This document shows, piece after piece, positions 17,045 to 28,795 of a stretch of 64,000 nucleotides of DNA. Below the pieces are notes generated by a model, which made no database searches, had not been told where the DNA came from, and saw only the letters and a list, made by a program, of their open reading frames with translations. Both the position numbers and the translations under genes were made by a program. Position 1 is the first letter of the stretch; every line of letters starts with the position of its first letter. Source of the stretch: Seriola aureovittata (taxonomy: Eukaryota > Chordata > Actinopteri > Carangiformes > Carangidae); assembly GCF_021018895.1 (NCBI RefSeq), contig NC_079384.1:7076140-7140139 (forward strand), in the 5' to 3' direction.

Positions 17045-17660
17045 TCAGAATATTTTGTCAATATTTAGATAGCGAACAATGGTGTACATACAAAATAGGT
17101 TGGAACAAACAATAATCATGCCTAAAATGGAAGCCAAAGCATAAATAGACATGTACTTCTCTGGGGTGGCCCTCACAACACAAACGCGTAACTCAGAGCA
17201 GATGTCTGTCAAACATTTGTATGGACTATTATTCAGGTTCCAAGAAAACGGAACATAAACAAACCAAGATTCAACCAGAATATGCAGAGTGATGAGCAGG
17301 TAGAAGCCAACAGTGCCTCTGTCTCCGTGGAGATCTATGCGCAGGACAGAGAATATAACCAGGACAAAGATCCAAGTTCCAGGCCACCATCATAGCTTTG
17401 TGTAAATATCTTATTAAAACAGGCTCTGGTGCAGATGTTGTCCCCTTGTGCCGTTGCAGGTGAAGTCAGGGTCCAGTTTAGTGACGGGCAGTTCAGCCAG
17501 GAAGAGGATCACCACGCAGATCCACAGGAAGCCAAACCACAGGGAGCAGCACTTGCAAGTGGTGGTGGCGTCCACTGCCGTCCGCAGGATGGGAATGAAG
17601 CCTGTTACTACCACTGCCTTCGTCACTCCTGGCTTTTTTTGGGAATCTAAGAGTGGGGAG
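17045..17660 (-). pseudogene. Disrupted connexin (gap-junction) gene
   Basis: Read on the minus strand, the first part gives GFIPILRTAVDATTT, a hydrophobic segment LWFGFLWICVVILFL and DPDFTCN, matching the connexin N-terminus, TM1 and start of extracellular loop 1. The next frame holds NICTRACFNKIF, matching the loop-1 C-x3-C. The original frame resumes with TWIFVLVIFSVL (TM2), GFYLLITLHILVESWFVY (TM3), YKCLTDICSELRVCVVRA then TPEK (the loop-2 pattern C-x4-C-x5-C and the usual PTEK-like motif), and a TM4 ending at a stop at 17045-17047. Three in-frame stops and at least two frame changes lie at about 17380-17455. Connexins form hexameric channels with six conserved loop cysteines; here these are split between frames. 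It is a pseudogene or an assembly error. The very short TM2-TM3 loop recalls GJE1/Cx23, but no subtype is assigned. Confidence 0.65.
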
Positions 17661-18595
17661 GTTGGAACAAAGGAAAACACACTACACTTCTGACTCTGTC
17701 TTCTTGGGCCTCTTGTCACATTTCAGAAGTCTATAGATTTCCTCAAAACCTTTCTGATTGTTTCATCTAAATAACTGTTTTAGGTCCAAAGAGATCAAAT
17801 CATTCAATATTTCAGAAAAAAAGTAAAGATTAAAAAAAAAAGTAAATAAAAAATTTATTCAGATTTGTGTAGCAGAACTTAGTTGTTTCTTCTTTCCTAC
17901 TCCATTTAATGAACTCATGACCCCTAAAATCTGGTGGATTAAATTAACTGTGTAAAGTAGTTAAGGACAGGAGTACTTCTTCCATCACGCTACATATTTA
18001 TGACTGATCATTTCACTTTCAATCATGCTGCAAGCTTTTTTCTATGAGTGACAGGAATTTAATCTTAAATTTCAATTTTAAAGTTTATTTCAGCTGTGAA
18101 AAACAACAGGGCCAGAAGAGTCAAAAGTCATGTTTAATTTTGTCTCCCCTGTAGAATAACTGATTAAATTTAAATGGGACTGTACCTACAGTTACAGTGC
18201 ATACACACTCCCCAAAAAAAGCTTGTGTAGGGAATGAAGTGATTCCTGATGTAACGTACTTCCAGGTAAAGGGATGCATCAATGGGAATAAAGTGTGACA
18301 GGTAGAGGAGCTCACCTGTAGGAGTTGCAGCCCACTAATGGGCCACCACGCTCGCTTCCCATTCAGTAATTTGTGGCTGCAGGAAATATCACTGTCATCA
18401 GTATACGTGCGACAGTTTAACAGCAGACGATGTGCCGACTTAATCTCACTTTACTCTTCGTAGGCATCTCCCTCTTCAACATTTAAGCTGCTCATGCAAA
18501 AGAAACAATGCACACACTCAAATATGAAGAAAAGTTGGGTTTTGCGGACAAAGAAACACAAAACATTACTACTTGTTGCACATTACACGTTTTTT
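17661..18595. other. Spacer between the connexin remnant and ZNF668
   Basis: Nothing coding is established. A minus-strand stretch near 18318-18380 has a plausible acceptor and a CAG|GTGAGC donor and could encode about 20 residues, but its phase does not join the connexin remnant. The rest is AT-rich. Confidence 0.45.
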
Positions 18596-18601
18596 TTTAT
18601 T
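18596..18601 (-). terminator. znf668: Candidate poly(A) signal of ZNF668
   Basis: AATAAA on the minus strand, about 560 bases past the ZNF668 stop codon. It implies a 3' UTR covering about 18580-19161, which is AT-rich with no open frame of note. Confidence 0.5.
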
Positions 18602-19161
18602 TGTATAAAAATTTAATTCCACTGACTAAATATTTTGGAATTCCACTTTGTTTTTTTTACTTGACAATTTTTATATTTGATGACAGTAATTACAAATATT
18701 TATACAATAAAACAGTTACAAATGATGTTAACATGTAAAGTCACTGAATGCAAAGAATTTAAGACAAGCTATAATTAAAAATGTAGTATAAAAACATGTT
18801 ACAGCATTATTCAGAGAGATTCTTACAGTGATCATGTTTGCAACACCACTTTTTATGAGGAGATTACAACAGATAAGATGATTCCTTAATAGGCTACGTA
18901 TAGTATAGCATACATTTTAAAACATGAACATCATACATAACATCTTACAAATAACATGGCAATACAAAACAGTGACGAAGCCGTAACAATTCATATGTAG
19001 GAGACTCTAATTTGAAGTTTTTGAAGGAAGTCATTTTGAAAAATAATAGTCTTTTTTTTTTCAAAATAAGCCCCATCATCGAAAAAGATTTAAGGCCACC
19101 GGCTAAATATTTGTAGCATCAAAGCTCCAAATGAGTAAAAACAAAAACAAAAAAAAAAAGC

Positions 19162-19786
19162 TTAAAGACCTTCTTCTTTGACTAAGTACTCTGGCAGCGT
19201 CTGGAAAGCAGTCACAGGTACAGTGACTGGAACCGTCAGGGATATGGCGCTGGGTTCAACGGTGGAGGGGGAAACCTCACTGGGGGGTGGAGGAGAGGGC
19301 AGTGGGTCCGTGTGAATAATGTTTATGTCACTTAGTTGTGGGGCGGCCGGAGCAGCGTCCGCGTGAGTCCGTAAGTGCTTGCGAAGGTAGGCGGCAAACA
19401 GAAACGCTTTGCCACAGTGGGAGCAGCTGTGAGGTTTGTTGGTGGAGTGGATCTTCTGGTGTTTACGTAGTCCAGACTTGTTGAGGAAGCCTTTGCCGCA
19501 GCTGTTGCAGACATGAGGCCTCGGCTTGGGATGCTGCTTCTCATGCTCCTGTAAGTCTGCCAGCTGTGCAAACTCTGCCTGGCAGGTTTCACAGACATGT
19601 GAGCCCAGAGGCACAATCTTAGTAACAGTTGGAGGAGTAGAGTCGATGGAGTGAAGATTTTCGTGGGACTGAACTTCATCCCAGGTTCCAAATGTAGCAT
19701 CACAGTGCGTACAGGAGAACTGAGGGAGAGTTGTGTGGGCAGTAAAGCCTGAAGCTGACCCTGCCTCTGCCTCCTGTTGTTGTGGC

Positions 19787-19818
<32 letters not shown>

Positions 19819-21159
19819 TTGCTCAGAATGCTCAGCTAGATGAGTTCTCTCATGTTTGCGAAGGCTTGAAGATACAACAAATGACTTCAGACACTCTTCA
19901 CATTTGAAAGGACGCTCTCCAGAGTGCACACGCCGGTGCTTGTTGAGGCTGGAGCGCTCAGCGAATGACTTGTCACACTCAGTGCAAGAAAAGGGCCTAA
20001 GTCCTGTGTGGACAAGCATGTGGCGCCGCAGATCCCAGGATGCTACAAAGGCCTTGTCACAGCTCTGGCATTTGTAAGGGCGCTCTCCAGAGTGAACACG
20101 TTCATGCACGGCCAGATCAGCCGGCTGCCTGAACCTCTTGGAACACTTATCACAGGGGTAGGGCTTGAAACCCAGGTGGGCTCTCTGGTGGCGACGGAAA
20201 CTGGATGGGTCAGAAAACATCTTGCCACACTGTGGACAGAGGAACGGCTTCTCACCAGAGTGAGTGCGGAGATGAGACTGGTAGGAGGACAGCTGGGTGA
20301 AGCCTTTGCCACACTGCTCACACTGATAGGGTTTATTCTGGGAGTGAATGCGCTGATGGCAGGCCAGAGAGGAGGAGCGGGAGAAGGCTTTGCCACAGTC
20401 TGAGCACAGGTACGGCTTTTCCCCAGTGTGGGAACGCTCGTGGTTCTTCAGGTCCTTGAGCTCTGTGTACGTTTTCCCGCACTCATCACAGGCATACGGC
20501 CGGTGGCCCTGGTGGTTCCTTCTATGTTTTCGGAACACAGAGGGATCAGCAAAACTCTTCCCGCACTCAGCACAGAAGTATGGCTTTTCTCCTGTGTGAG
20601 AGCGCATGTGCACCTTCAGTTTAGACAAAGTGGGGTAGCTCTTAGAGCACTGACGGCAAGAGTAAGGACGCTCTCCACTGTGCTGTGTCATATGGATCCT
20701 CAGGCATATAGCCTGCATGAAGGCCTTACCACACTCCGTGCATATGAAAGGTTTCTCCCCAGTGTGAGAGCGGCTATGGTTACGTAGCTCTGTGGGTGTC
20801 TTGTAAGCCTTGTGGCAGTCAGGACACTGAAAGGGGCGCTGGGCTGAGTGAGTGCGCTCATGCTTCGAGAGCTGAGCCTTGCTCGAGAATGTTTTGGTAC
20901 ACTGTGAACATGAGTGTTGCTGCTGACGGTCCTTTACGTGTGCCGACAGCTTGTGGCTCCGCAGAGCTGACAGACTCCTGAAAGCCTCTGTGCATGTAGA
21001 GCATTTGAAAGAAGGTTTGGCTTTTGGAGGCCTGCCTCTGCCACGTTTCTTTGCAGGCTGATCCTTCAGCATCTCTTCCTCTTGCTGGCCCTCTTCATCC
21101 TGTGCAGGAGGGGTGTATTGCTCTGCAAGAGGTGGGCTGCCAGGCTGAGGAGAGGCCAT
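19162..21159 (-). CDS. znf668: ZNF668, C2H2 zinc-finger protein
   Basis: A single coding exon of 665 aa. It carries 18 C2H2 fingers: a dense array of 14 from about residue 50 to 435, a glutamine tract (about 16 Q, near 445), then four spaced fingers to about residue 605 and a proline/serine/valine-rich tail. Most adjacent fingers are joined by TGEKP-like linkers, as in DNA-binding arrays. Fingers [60 protein letters not shown] and [10 protein letters not shown] match the order of mammalian ZNF668, a nuclear protein linked to p53 stability and DNA repair. The N-terminus has an AT-hook-like [10 protein letters not shown] near residue 40. The start codon lies 9 bases after an acceptor (CAG at 21170-21168). 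The symbol is supported by finger order and by the divergent ZNF646 neighbour. Confidence 0.95.
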
Positions 21160-21167
21160 CTTTATAT

Positions 21168-21754
21168 CTGCAAAGATATGATATAAAAAGATTTTAGACT
21201 TATTATTTAAATAAACATAATTAGCTGAGTAAGAGTATAATACTGGAAAATTGTTCAGACATCAGACTCAAGTTCTATAACATATGAAATATCTGAGCAG
21301 CTTGTCAGTGACAGTGGCTGATGGTGGACAAGTGAAAAAAAAATCTGTATAATCACATAATAACAGAAATATGTGGGTGTGCGTTCAATCACAAAATGGC
21401 TGGCATTAGGACCTCAGGGACAATAAGCTAACCGCTTTGATGCCAGAGGAAGTTGGCGATGCAATGACAGAGATCAGTGTGTATGAATGACTGACATCAG
21501 GCCGACCGGAGACGAGGCTCGAATATCACAAGTCAGTGTGATGGTGATAACAACTGGACACGATATGTACGTATTCCGCTTTAGCTAGCTTGCCTGCTAA
21601 ACATTTTTACTAACTCAAAATGGCTGGCTTTAGGACCGGCTGCACCAAATCACTCGACAGTGTCATCATCACCATGACCGTCATTACACGGGGTGGATTG
21701 CGCTAACATTAGCTGTCTTTATATCGTATGTGAGAAACAACGATCTTTCTTACC
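21168..21754 (-). other. znf668: ZNF668 5' UTR intron and first exon boundary
   Basis: On the minus strand a good donor (GATTCAG|GTAAGA, last exon base 21754) and the acceptor at 21168 bracket an intron of about 590 bp in the 5' UTR. The untranslated first exon therefore lies just right of 21754. Confidence 0.6.
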
Positions 21755-23202
21755 TGAATCAGGACATTAAAAATTGGCCGATAATGCGTGGGACAATGTC
21801 TGGTACGCCACTGCATTTACTGAGACACACAGTGATTGCTATTGACTGGCTGCAGGATGGGGGACGGCTCTAGGACCATGATGACGAAAGCTCTCGGCAA
21901 GCCAAGTGTGCAACATTTTAATACGTTTAATGGTAAAAGAAAAAAAAACACCAGGACAAGACCCGTAATATATGAATTAAAACCCCCGGGTAAAAAGATG
22001 GTAGTCATGATAAAGTTAGCAAGTAATCTTTAATTATGGAAACACGCCTGCATAGTCAAGCGAAGATAATAAAAGGCTCATAAGTCAATGGCAGTGCTAG
22101 CTACGAGTGCTAGCCTGAAGCTAATGCTAATGTGCTTTAGGTATTTTGCGAAAACCAGAGGCAGAATAGTGAGATGGACATTTGGTTTTTATTTGCGTTT
22201 AAAGTATGCTTTGTAACTGCTTTTTGCGCTGAGCTCGCTGCGGTTTGTACTAACTCGAGATTTAGCCCACCTACTTGCCTTTTAGAGGGAAGTATTTCCC
22301 TGCTGCACATTTCCTGTTTCCTAGCAACAAGAGCAATGTGGAAACGGGGATGGAAGGGAAAAAAAGACAATTGGGGAAAAAAGGGGGGTGCCCTTTACAT
22401 AAAATTACGTTTCTATAATAATGAATGAAAATATATCTTCGGAGGCATGCATTGAATCAGTTCTGTTGCAGGTATTTAATTTGACGCATTTGCTAATGTA
22501 GTAATTCCGCATTTAAAACGACTTCTTAGCTTTTTGGTGCAATGTTTGTTTAGCTAGCCATGATGATGCTAGCTGGTGGCGCGCTAACGTTAGCCCACTG
22601 CTCTGTGATACAAATTTAACCGTAATGAACTTGTCCACCCTTCCTTATAACCTTTTGAGGACGAGTATGTTCACTCTATTTTTGTTTATAATGTCGGAGA
22701 ACGTGGATATTTGCAGTGGCAATAAATCTGTCAAGAGAGGCGTTGGTCTCCCGGTTTATTGACATAGCTAACGTTAGTTCAGTTAGCCTGCTGGTGCAGA
22801 GATATAGAAAAACATGTTAGGTTGGGCAGAGTCTCCAGCTTACTTCATTCAACTTGATAAATGAGTGTTTTATCATCGTTACCTGCTGGTTAAGCAAGCC
22901 TACCATGGCTGATTTTTCCATTTATTGACTTGGACAGATTTACTGTAAATCAGGATCAGCGCAGATCATGCTCACAGAAGCTGCTGAACTGACACGCGTA
23001 ATTTTACAATTTGAGTTGTCAGTTTGTATGGTGGTATGATTATTTGAAGCTTAAAACTATTATATTTAGGGTAAATGTGTGTTACATCACCTCTATCTAT
23101 TTGTAATCTATGCCTAACTCGTTGCATAAAACTTAATACTGTAATCTTCTTTGTTCATGTATTTACCACAGCTTAAATTGGCATGTCTTCTGTCTTCAAC
23201 AG
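21755..23202. promoter_or_regulatory. Shared upstream region of ZNF668 and ZNF646
   Basis: These 1.4 kb separate the ZNF668 5' exon (minus strand) from the ZNF646 leader (plus strand), so they must hold both starts of transcription. Palindromic CTAACGTTAG occurs at about 22584 and 22768, with several GCTAGC and GTTAGC relatives. A possible ZNF646 untranslated exon ends at a donor near 22470 (TTGCAG|GTATTT), and an acceptor is plausible at 23202 (TTCAACAG). I cannot place a TATA box or CpG island with confidence. Confidence 0.45.
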
Positions 23203-23422
23203 CTCAATTTTCCTGCTTCACCTAAACTCAAGTCAATTTCCTGATTGTGTGGAAGTGGTCTTCAACGTCCTCTGTCGTGTTTCCTCCCTGGAATCACCGT
23301 GGACCTTACTGTAAAGACTGAATTCTTCTTTTTATACAGACAAGAAAGGCATCTAATGCATTTCCCGCCTGCATATTCAGACACTCTGTGTGTGGTGCAC
23401 TTAATTCAGTCGTTATCTTGTA

Positions 23423-26400
23423 ATGGCAGTGCAAGACCCTGGCAGGACAACGGGTTTTCCTTGCAAACAGTGTGGCATGGTATGTCCCAATATGCCAAGT
23501 CTGCTCGAGCACATGGATGCTCACCTTCAACAAGAGGAGGAACGCAAATTTAAATGTGATGAATGTGGACGTGGTTATAGGCATGCAGGTAGCCTAGCCA
23601 ACCACAAAAAGACTCATGAAGTAGGTTCTTTTCAGTGTAACATATGTGGTAAAGAAAATTCAAACGCTTTGTCCCTGAAGAGTCATCTCCGGAGCCACAC
23701 TTCACAGAAAAAGTACTCCTGTGCAGAATGTGGGAAAGCTTTTCGTCTGGCAACACAGCTGGCTACGCATGAGAGGGTTCACCTTGCTAGGCGAGCAAAG
23801 GAGCAGTCATACAGGAAGGTAGACATGGAGTATCCCACACATGAAATTGAAAATGATCACCCACATCATCTCAGTGAGCATTCAGCCAGTGTCGGGACTT
23901 CTACAGCAAATAGCCCAGCTGAGGACAAGACAGAGGTTGTTTATAATGCACAAACTGAAACCTCTGATGATGCAGCAAATCGACCTTTCAGATGTGATTT
24001 GTGTGACAAATCGTACATACACCATCGAAGCCTGACCAACCATAAAAAGACTCATCAGGTGGGAATGTTTGAGTGCACAGTCTGTTTCAAACTGTTCAAT
24101 AACATGGCTGCCCTCTACAGCCACCAGAGAACTCACAAGGCAAGAAGTGGGACAGACCCTGGTTCAATGGGTGGGTCATACACAGGCACACCACTAGGCC
24201 AGTTTTCACCTCAGAGCCAGGATGCTCCTGTAAATTTCTGCCATTTGTGTCAGGTACTATTCCCCAGCGATGAGGAGTTCCAAGAGCACATCCAAATGCA
24301 TAACTCTTCTTCTGTGTCATTTGGGCTTCAAGATAACTTGTTAGAGAACCACAATATATCATATGACAACAGTATTGCTTCACCGGAGTCAAATTTTTAT
24401 GCATCTCCTATAAATAATGTACCTTCAGTATCATCATTAGATAATCATGGAGGTTTTGATCAGCCACAGGAGCAGATTATTAGTAATGGTCATGTGTACT
24501 CAGATTGCTCCAATAATCAAACTCCATCTTCCAGTAGCACTCAGGGAGAACCCCCAATCATCGACACAAGCATTCTCGATCCTGTCCTGACGCACACACA
24601 AAACGCTGACAATGCAACAGAAATGGAAGAGACTTCAACTGTAGACTCTGATGAGCGTCCCTTCAAGTGTCAAATCTGCCGTAAAAGCTACCGGCACTCT
24701 GGGAGCCTCATCAACCACAAAAGGTCACATCAGGTTGGAATTTACCAGTGTTCTGTATGCAGAAAGAGCTATCCTCACCTGGCTGCCCTCAAAAGTCATC
24801 TTCGTCTCCACAAAGCTCAGTCGTCATCTTTTAGCCTCAATGCTGAGGGAGACTGGCTCTCCTCAGAGCCCCTGACTCTGGATAACCAGCAGGGCTGCTT
24901 CTCCTCACAAGAGGAGGAGGACAGCACTCAGCCTGTGCTTGGTATCAATCAGAAGAATGGAGTTGACCACAGCAATGGAGCATTGTACCATGAGCCGTTT
25001 AATCAGGACTTTTCCCACGATATGACAGTGCATCTACCTCACAATGAACACCTGATGCAGAGGCATATGTGTGCAGACTGTGGTGAGACATTTTCCGATA
25101 TTGAAGGGATTAAGTCCCACAGTTGTCCACTGCTACAGCAGCAACATGACACTACTAGCAGTGAGTATGAGAATAGTATAAACTTCCAGGACAGTAATGG
25201 TCACTATTCCATTGGAAATCCAGGGAGTAATGTAGAGTTCCATGGTCTGAATGGTAGCCATGACCAAAGTTACTTTGAACAGAATTTCCATGAAAATGTG
25301 AGCAGTCATCAGCTGAATGGTGGCGGAGAAGGTGATAACGCTGAAGAGGAGGATGATGATGGAGATCTTTATCAGTGCTCTATATGTGGAAACAGCTACA
25401 CCAGCATGAGGGCGCTCAGGAGCCATCTCCGAGGGCACACACAGTCCCATGGTACTCCTGCAAGCTCAGGGCCTTCATCCATGTCCTCCCATGAAGAAGT
25501 GAAAGATGATGAGCTGGGAGAGATGATGATCTGTAGTACATGTGGGGAAAGTTTTGCCAATAGGCAGGACTTGATTACCCATCAGCTTCTGCACAACACG
25601 GACCAAGTAGATGGTGTTAATCATTTACATATGGACAACAGTGGTGCGTCTGGAGGCAAAGAGGAAGCACAGAGTATCATCTGTGGCAGCTGTGGCATTT
25701 TCTGCACCAGCTATCATCATCTTGAAAACCATGGCTGCACAGCTGAGAGGAAAGATGAGTCAACGCATAGTAAAGAGGAAGTGAAAGTAAATGATGTTGC
25801 CCAGCATGAAGACACAAGTCGCATTAAAGAGATGGGTGATACTAAAGCCCGTCAGTACAAGTGTGATCAGTGTGGGCGGTCCTACAGACACGCTGGCTCC
25901 CTCCTTAATCACAAAAAGTCCCACAAAACAGGTGTATTCAGATGTCTCGTCTGCCAGAAACGCTTCTATAACCTGTTGGCCTTAAAAAACCATCAGAGAT
26001 CACACTTCGATATTAAGAGGTTAGTTTCAACAATAATGCACATCATTGGTACATGTACAGTTCTTACATTTGTCACTCATGTTAGAAAAATTAATTAATG
26101 TTAAAAAACGAGAAGAGAAGCTAATAGTTGCCTATAAAGTCTCAGTTTTTTGTGTCATAGATGTGTTTTCTCATCCTGGCTTTTTCATTGTGTAGACTGT
26201 TTCCAGTTTTGCAAACACAGAATTAACTAATTATGCCTCCTCTCCTCCCCCAGGCATACTTGCCATGAGTGTGGGAAAGCCTTCAAAATTCAGAAGCAGC
26301 TATTGAACCACCTGAGGAGGCACAAAGAAAACCAAGCCAAAATCCAGGAACTCAACAACCAGATCCAGGCCCTCATGCAGATGAATGGGACCCGGTCAGA

Positions 26401-28795
26401 TGGAGGAATGCAGTCCTTGACTTCAAATTCCAATCAGGCTTTTACCTCTGCTCGACACTGCAAGCAACTGCTTGAAGAAAAATCGTCTCAAACAAAGTGT
26501 GAGACTTCAGTCAAATCAGAGGACACAGATGACCAGCGACCTTTTGCCTGTGACCAGTGTGGGCGTACGTACCGCCATGCAGGAAGTCTGGTCAACCACA
26601 GAAACTCCCATAAAACAGGTGAATATTATTGTTCTGTTTGTAACAACACTTACTCCAATCAACTAGCAATGAAAAACCACTTGCGCACCCACTTTGCATA
26701 TAAAAAGCACTCTTGCCAAAACTGTGGAAAAGGCTTTAGAGGAAAGAAGCAGCTATTAGCTCACGTCTGTGCAAACCTCAGAAACGATGGGGCTGGAGGC
26801 AGGAGGGGCCTAAAATCTAGAGCCTTGAAGTGTAAGGAATGCAAGCAGGCCTTTTCCTCTGCTGACAAACTGGCAGCCCACACCTGTGATAAACCTTCAG
26901 GCAGCAGTGATGCACAAACAGATATGTCTCCAAACAAAGAGGAACGCCCTTTCATGTGCAACATATGTAATCGCAGCTACCGCCACGCAGGCTCACTCCT
27001 GAACCACAAAAATACTCACAAGACAGGACACTTCAGCTGCACCTTCTGCTCTAAGCCCTTCACTAACCCCATGGCTCTACGCAATCACACACGCATCCAT
27101 ACACAGAAGAAAAAGTATGTGTGTCTCACATGCGGAAAGGCCTTCCGCCTTGCCAGTATCCTGCACAACCACCAGAGGGTCCACAACCGGGTGGCGAGTC
27201 ACTTCAGCTGTCCTGCATGTGGAAAGAGCTTCCAGGGCAGGTCTGGTCTGAAGAGGCACCGGTGCCGCAGAGGTCAGGAGAACTCAACAAGAGCTGGAGT
27301 CCAGCAGTCAGAGAGGGGCGATAAGTGCTTCATGTGAGTTACTCTCTTATTGAGAATTGAGCATGTAAGTCTTGTTCTGTCTATTAGTCATCATTGGTGT
27401 ACTTTTCATGTATTTTCTATTTTTTAAACAAAATTATCCTGACCTTAAATGGGCCCATATATCAGCCAATATTTTTTTGTTATTGCAGATGTATCTGTAT
27501 GAGTGTATATATTGGACTGATACGTTTCCAGAAATTGCAGTACAGAAATGCAGACAAAGTAAAATTTTTGTGCACCAGAAAACACTGACAAGTTTATTTT
27601 TCAACTGCAAAATGTCCCACTCAATACATATCTTGGTTACAATACTTAAAAAAAACAAAAACAAAATATCAATAATATTAATGTTATGTGTTGGTGTGGA
27701 CTTTTAAAGTATCAGTATTGCCCTCAAAAGCCCAGTATTGGTTAGGCTATTATTAGAATAGTACAGTAACATTTAATGATAGCAACAGTAGAGGAATATG
27801 TTCAGAGATGAGCAGTTTTATAAATAATTTACTGTCGGTTGAAATTATCTGGGTTGCAGTGTCTTATTAGGGACTGAACATGAACGTATCCCTGCTGCAG
27901 GTGTGACCTGTGTGGGCGCTCCTACCGCCACGCTGGCTCCCTCCTCAACCATAAAAAGACACACTCCGAAAACCTCCACCACTGTACCTTGTGTCTCCAG
28001 ACATTTCCCGATCCTCTCACCCTACAGATACACTCCCAGATGAGGCGTCACTGCTGCCCCGAGTGCGGCAAGACCTTCTGCCTGGTCGCACACCTGCAGA
28101 GCCACATGGAGGTGCACTCAAAGGACCAGGCTGTGATCTGCAGCCTCTGCCAGCAGAGCTTTCCCACCACAGACAGTTACCAGCAGCACCACGACATGCA
28201 CCACAGTGGTCAGGGCCCCTATCAGCACGCTGTGGATGAACCCATAGATAACAACCACTGCTGGGACTCAGGAATAAATCAGGCCATGGGGATGGATGAG
28301 ATGCACAAGCAGGTTCCACCACCTCTGTCCCATATTCCAGGAAGCATCACTAATTCACAGAAGGGCAATGACACTGCTGGCACAGAAGAGAAGAGCCACG
28401 TCTGCGAGCACTGTGGCCGCACTTATCGACACGCCGGCTCCCTCCTCAACCACAAGAACAGCCACAAGACGGGTTCATTCTTCTGCTCCATTTGCCAGAA
28501 GGAGTTCACCAACCTGATGGCTCTCAAAAACCACAGGCGCATTCACACGGAGCCCAAGCGCTACCAGTGCCTGGAGTGTGGGAAGGCGTTCCGCGTGTCC
28601 ACTCAGCTCATATGTCACCGACGCATCCACACCAAAGAGAAGCCCTTTGCCTGCCTGCTGTGCGACAAGAGCTTTTCCAGCAAGTCCAACCTGCGGCACC
28701 ATCAGAAGATGCACCAGAACACGCAGACCTACGACTCCTCATTTAGCATGGATGCTGACACATTTATGGACCTGGACATGGGGTCTTTCCTTTAA
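23423..28795 (+). CDS. znf646: ZNF646, large multi-C2H2 zinc-finger protein
   Basis: The coding exons 23423-26019, 26254-27333 and 27901-28795 join in phase (AG|G and AT|G) to give 1523 aa. About 32 C2H2 fingers are visible, two of them degenerate in exon 1 (last histidine replaced, SHSC and NHGC endings). The protein is built from a repeated pair: a first finger ending RHAGSLLNHK, then a five-residue linker such as KTGVF or QVGMF in place of TGEKP, then a second finger with LALKNHQRSH. Acidic and serine-rich spacers separate the groups. Mammalian ZNF646 has the same paired RHAGSL fingers; its function is poorly known, presumably nuclear nucleic-acid binding. The start codon opens GTAATGGCAGTG, with the first finger from about residue 13. 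The divergent neighbour ZNF668 supports the name. Confidence 0.93.

Noticed and set aside
18318..18380. Minus-strand exon (about HKLLNGKRAWWPISG) upstream of the connexin remnant
   Set aside because: Splice sites are plausible, but the phase does not join the connexin frame and no homology is recognised.
20043..20403. Long antisense and alternate-frame open frames over ZNF668
   Set aside because: They are shadows of the biased zinc-finger coding sequence with no independent support.
24096..24404. Minus-strand frames within ZNF646
   Set aside because: Overlap the zinc-finger exon entirely and show no family features.
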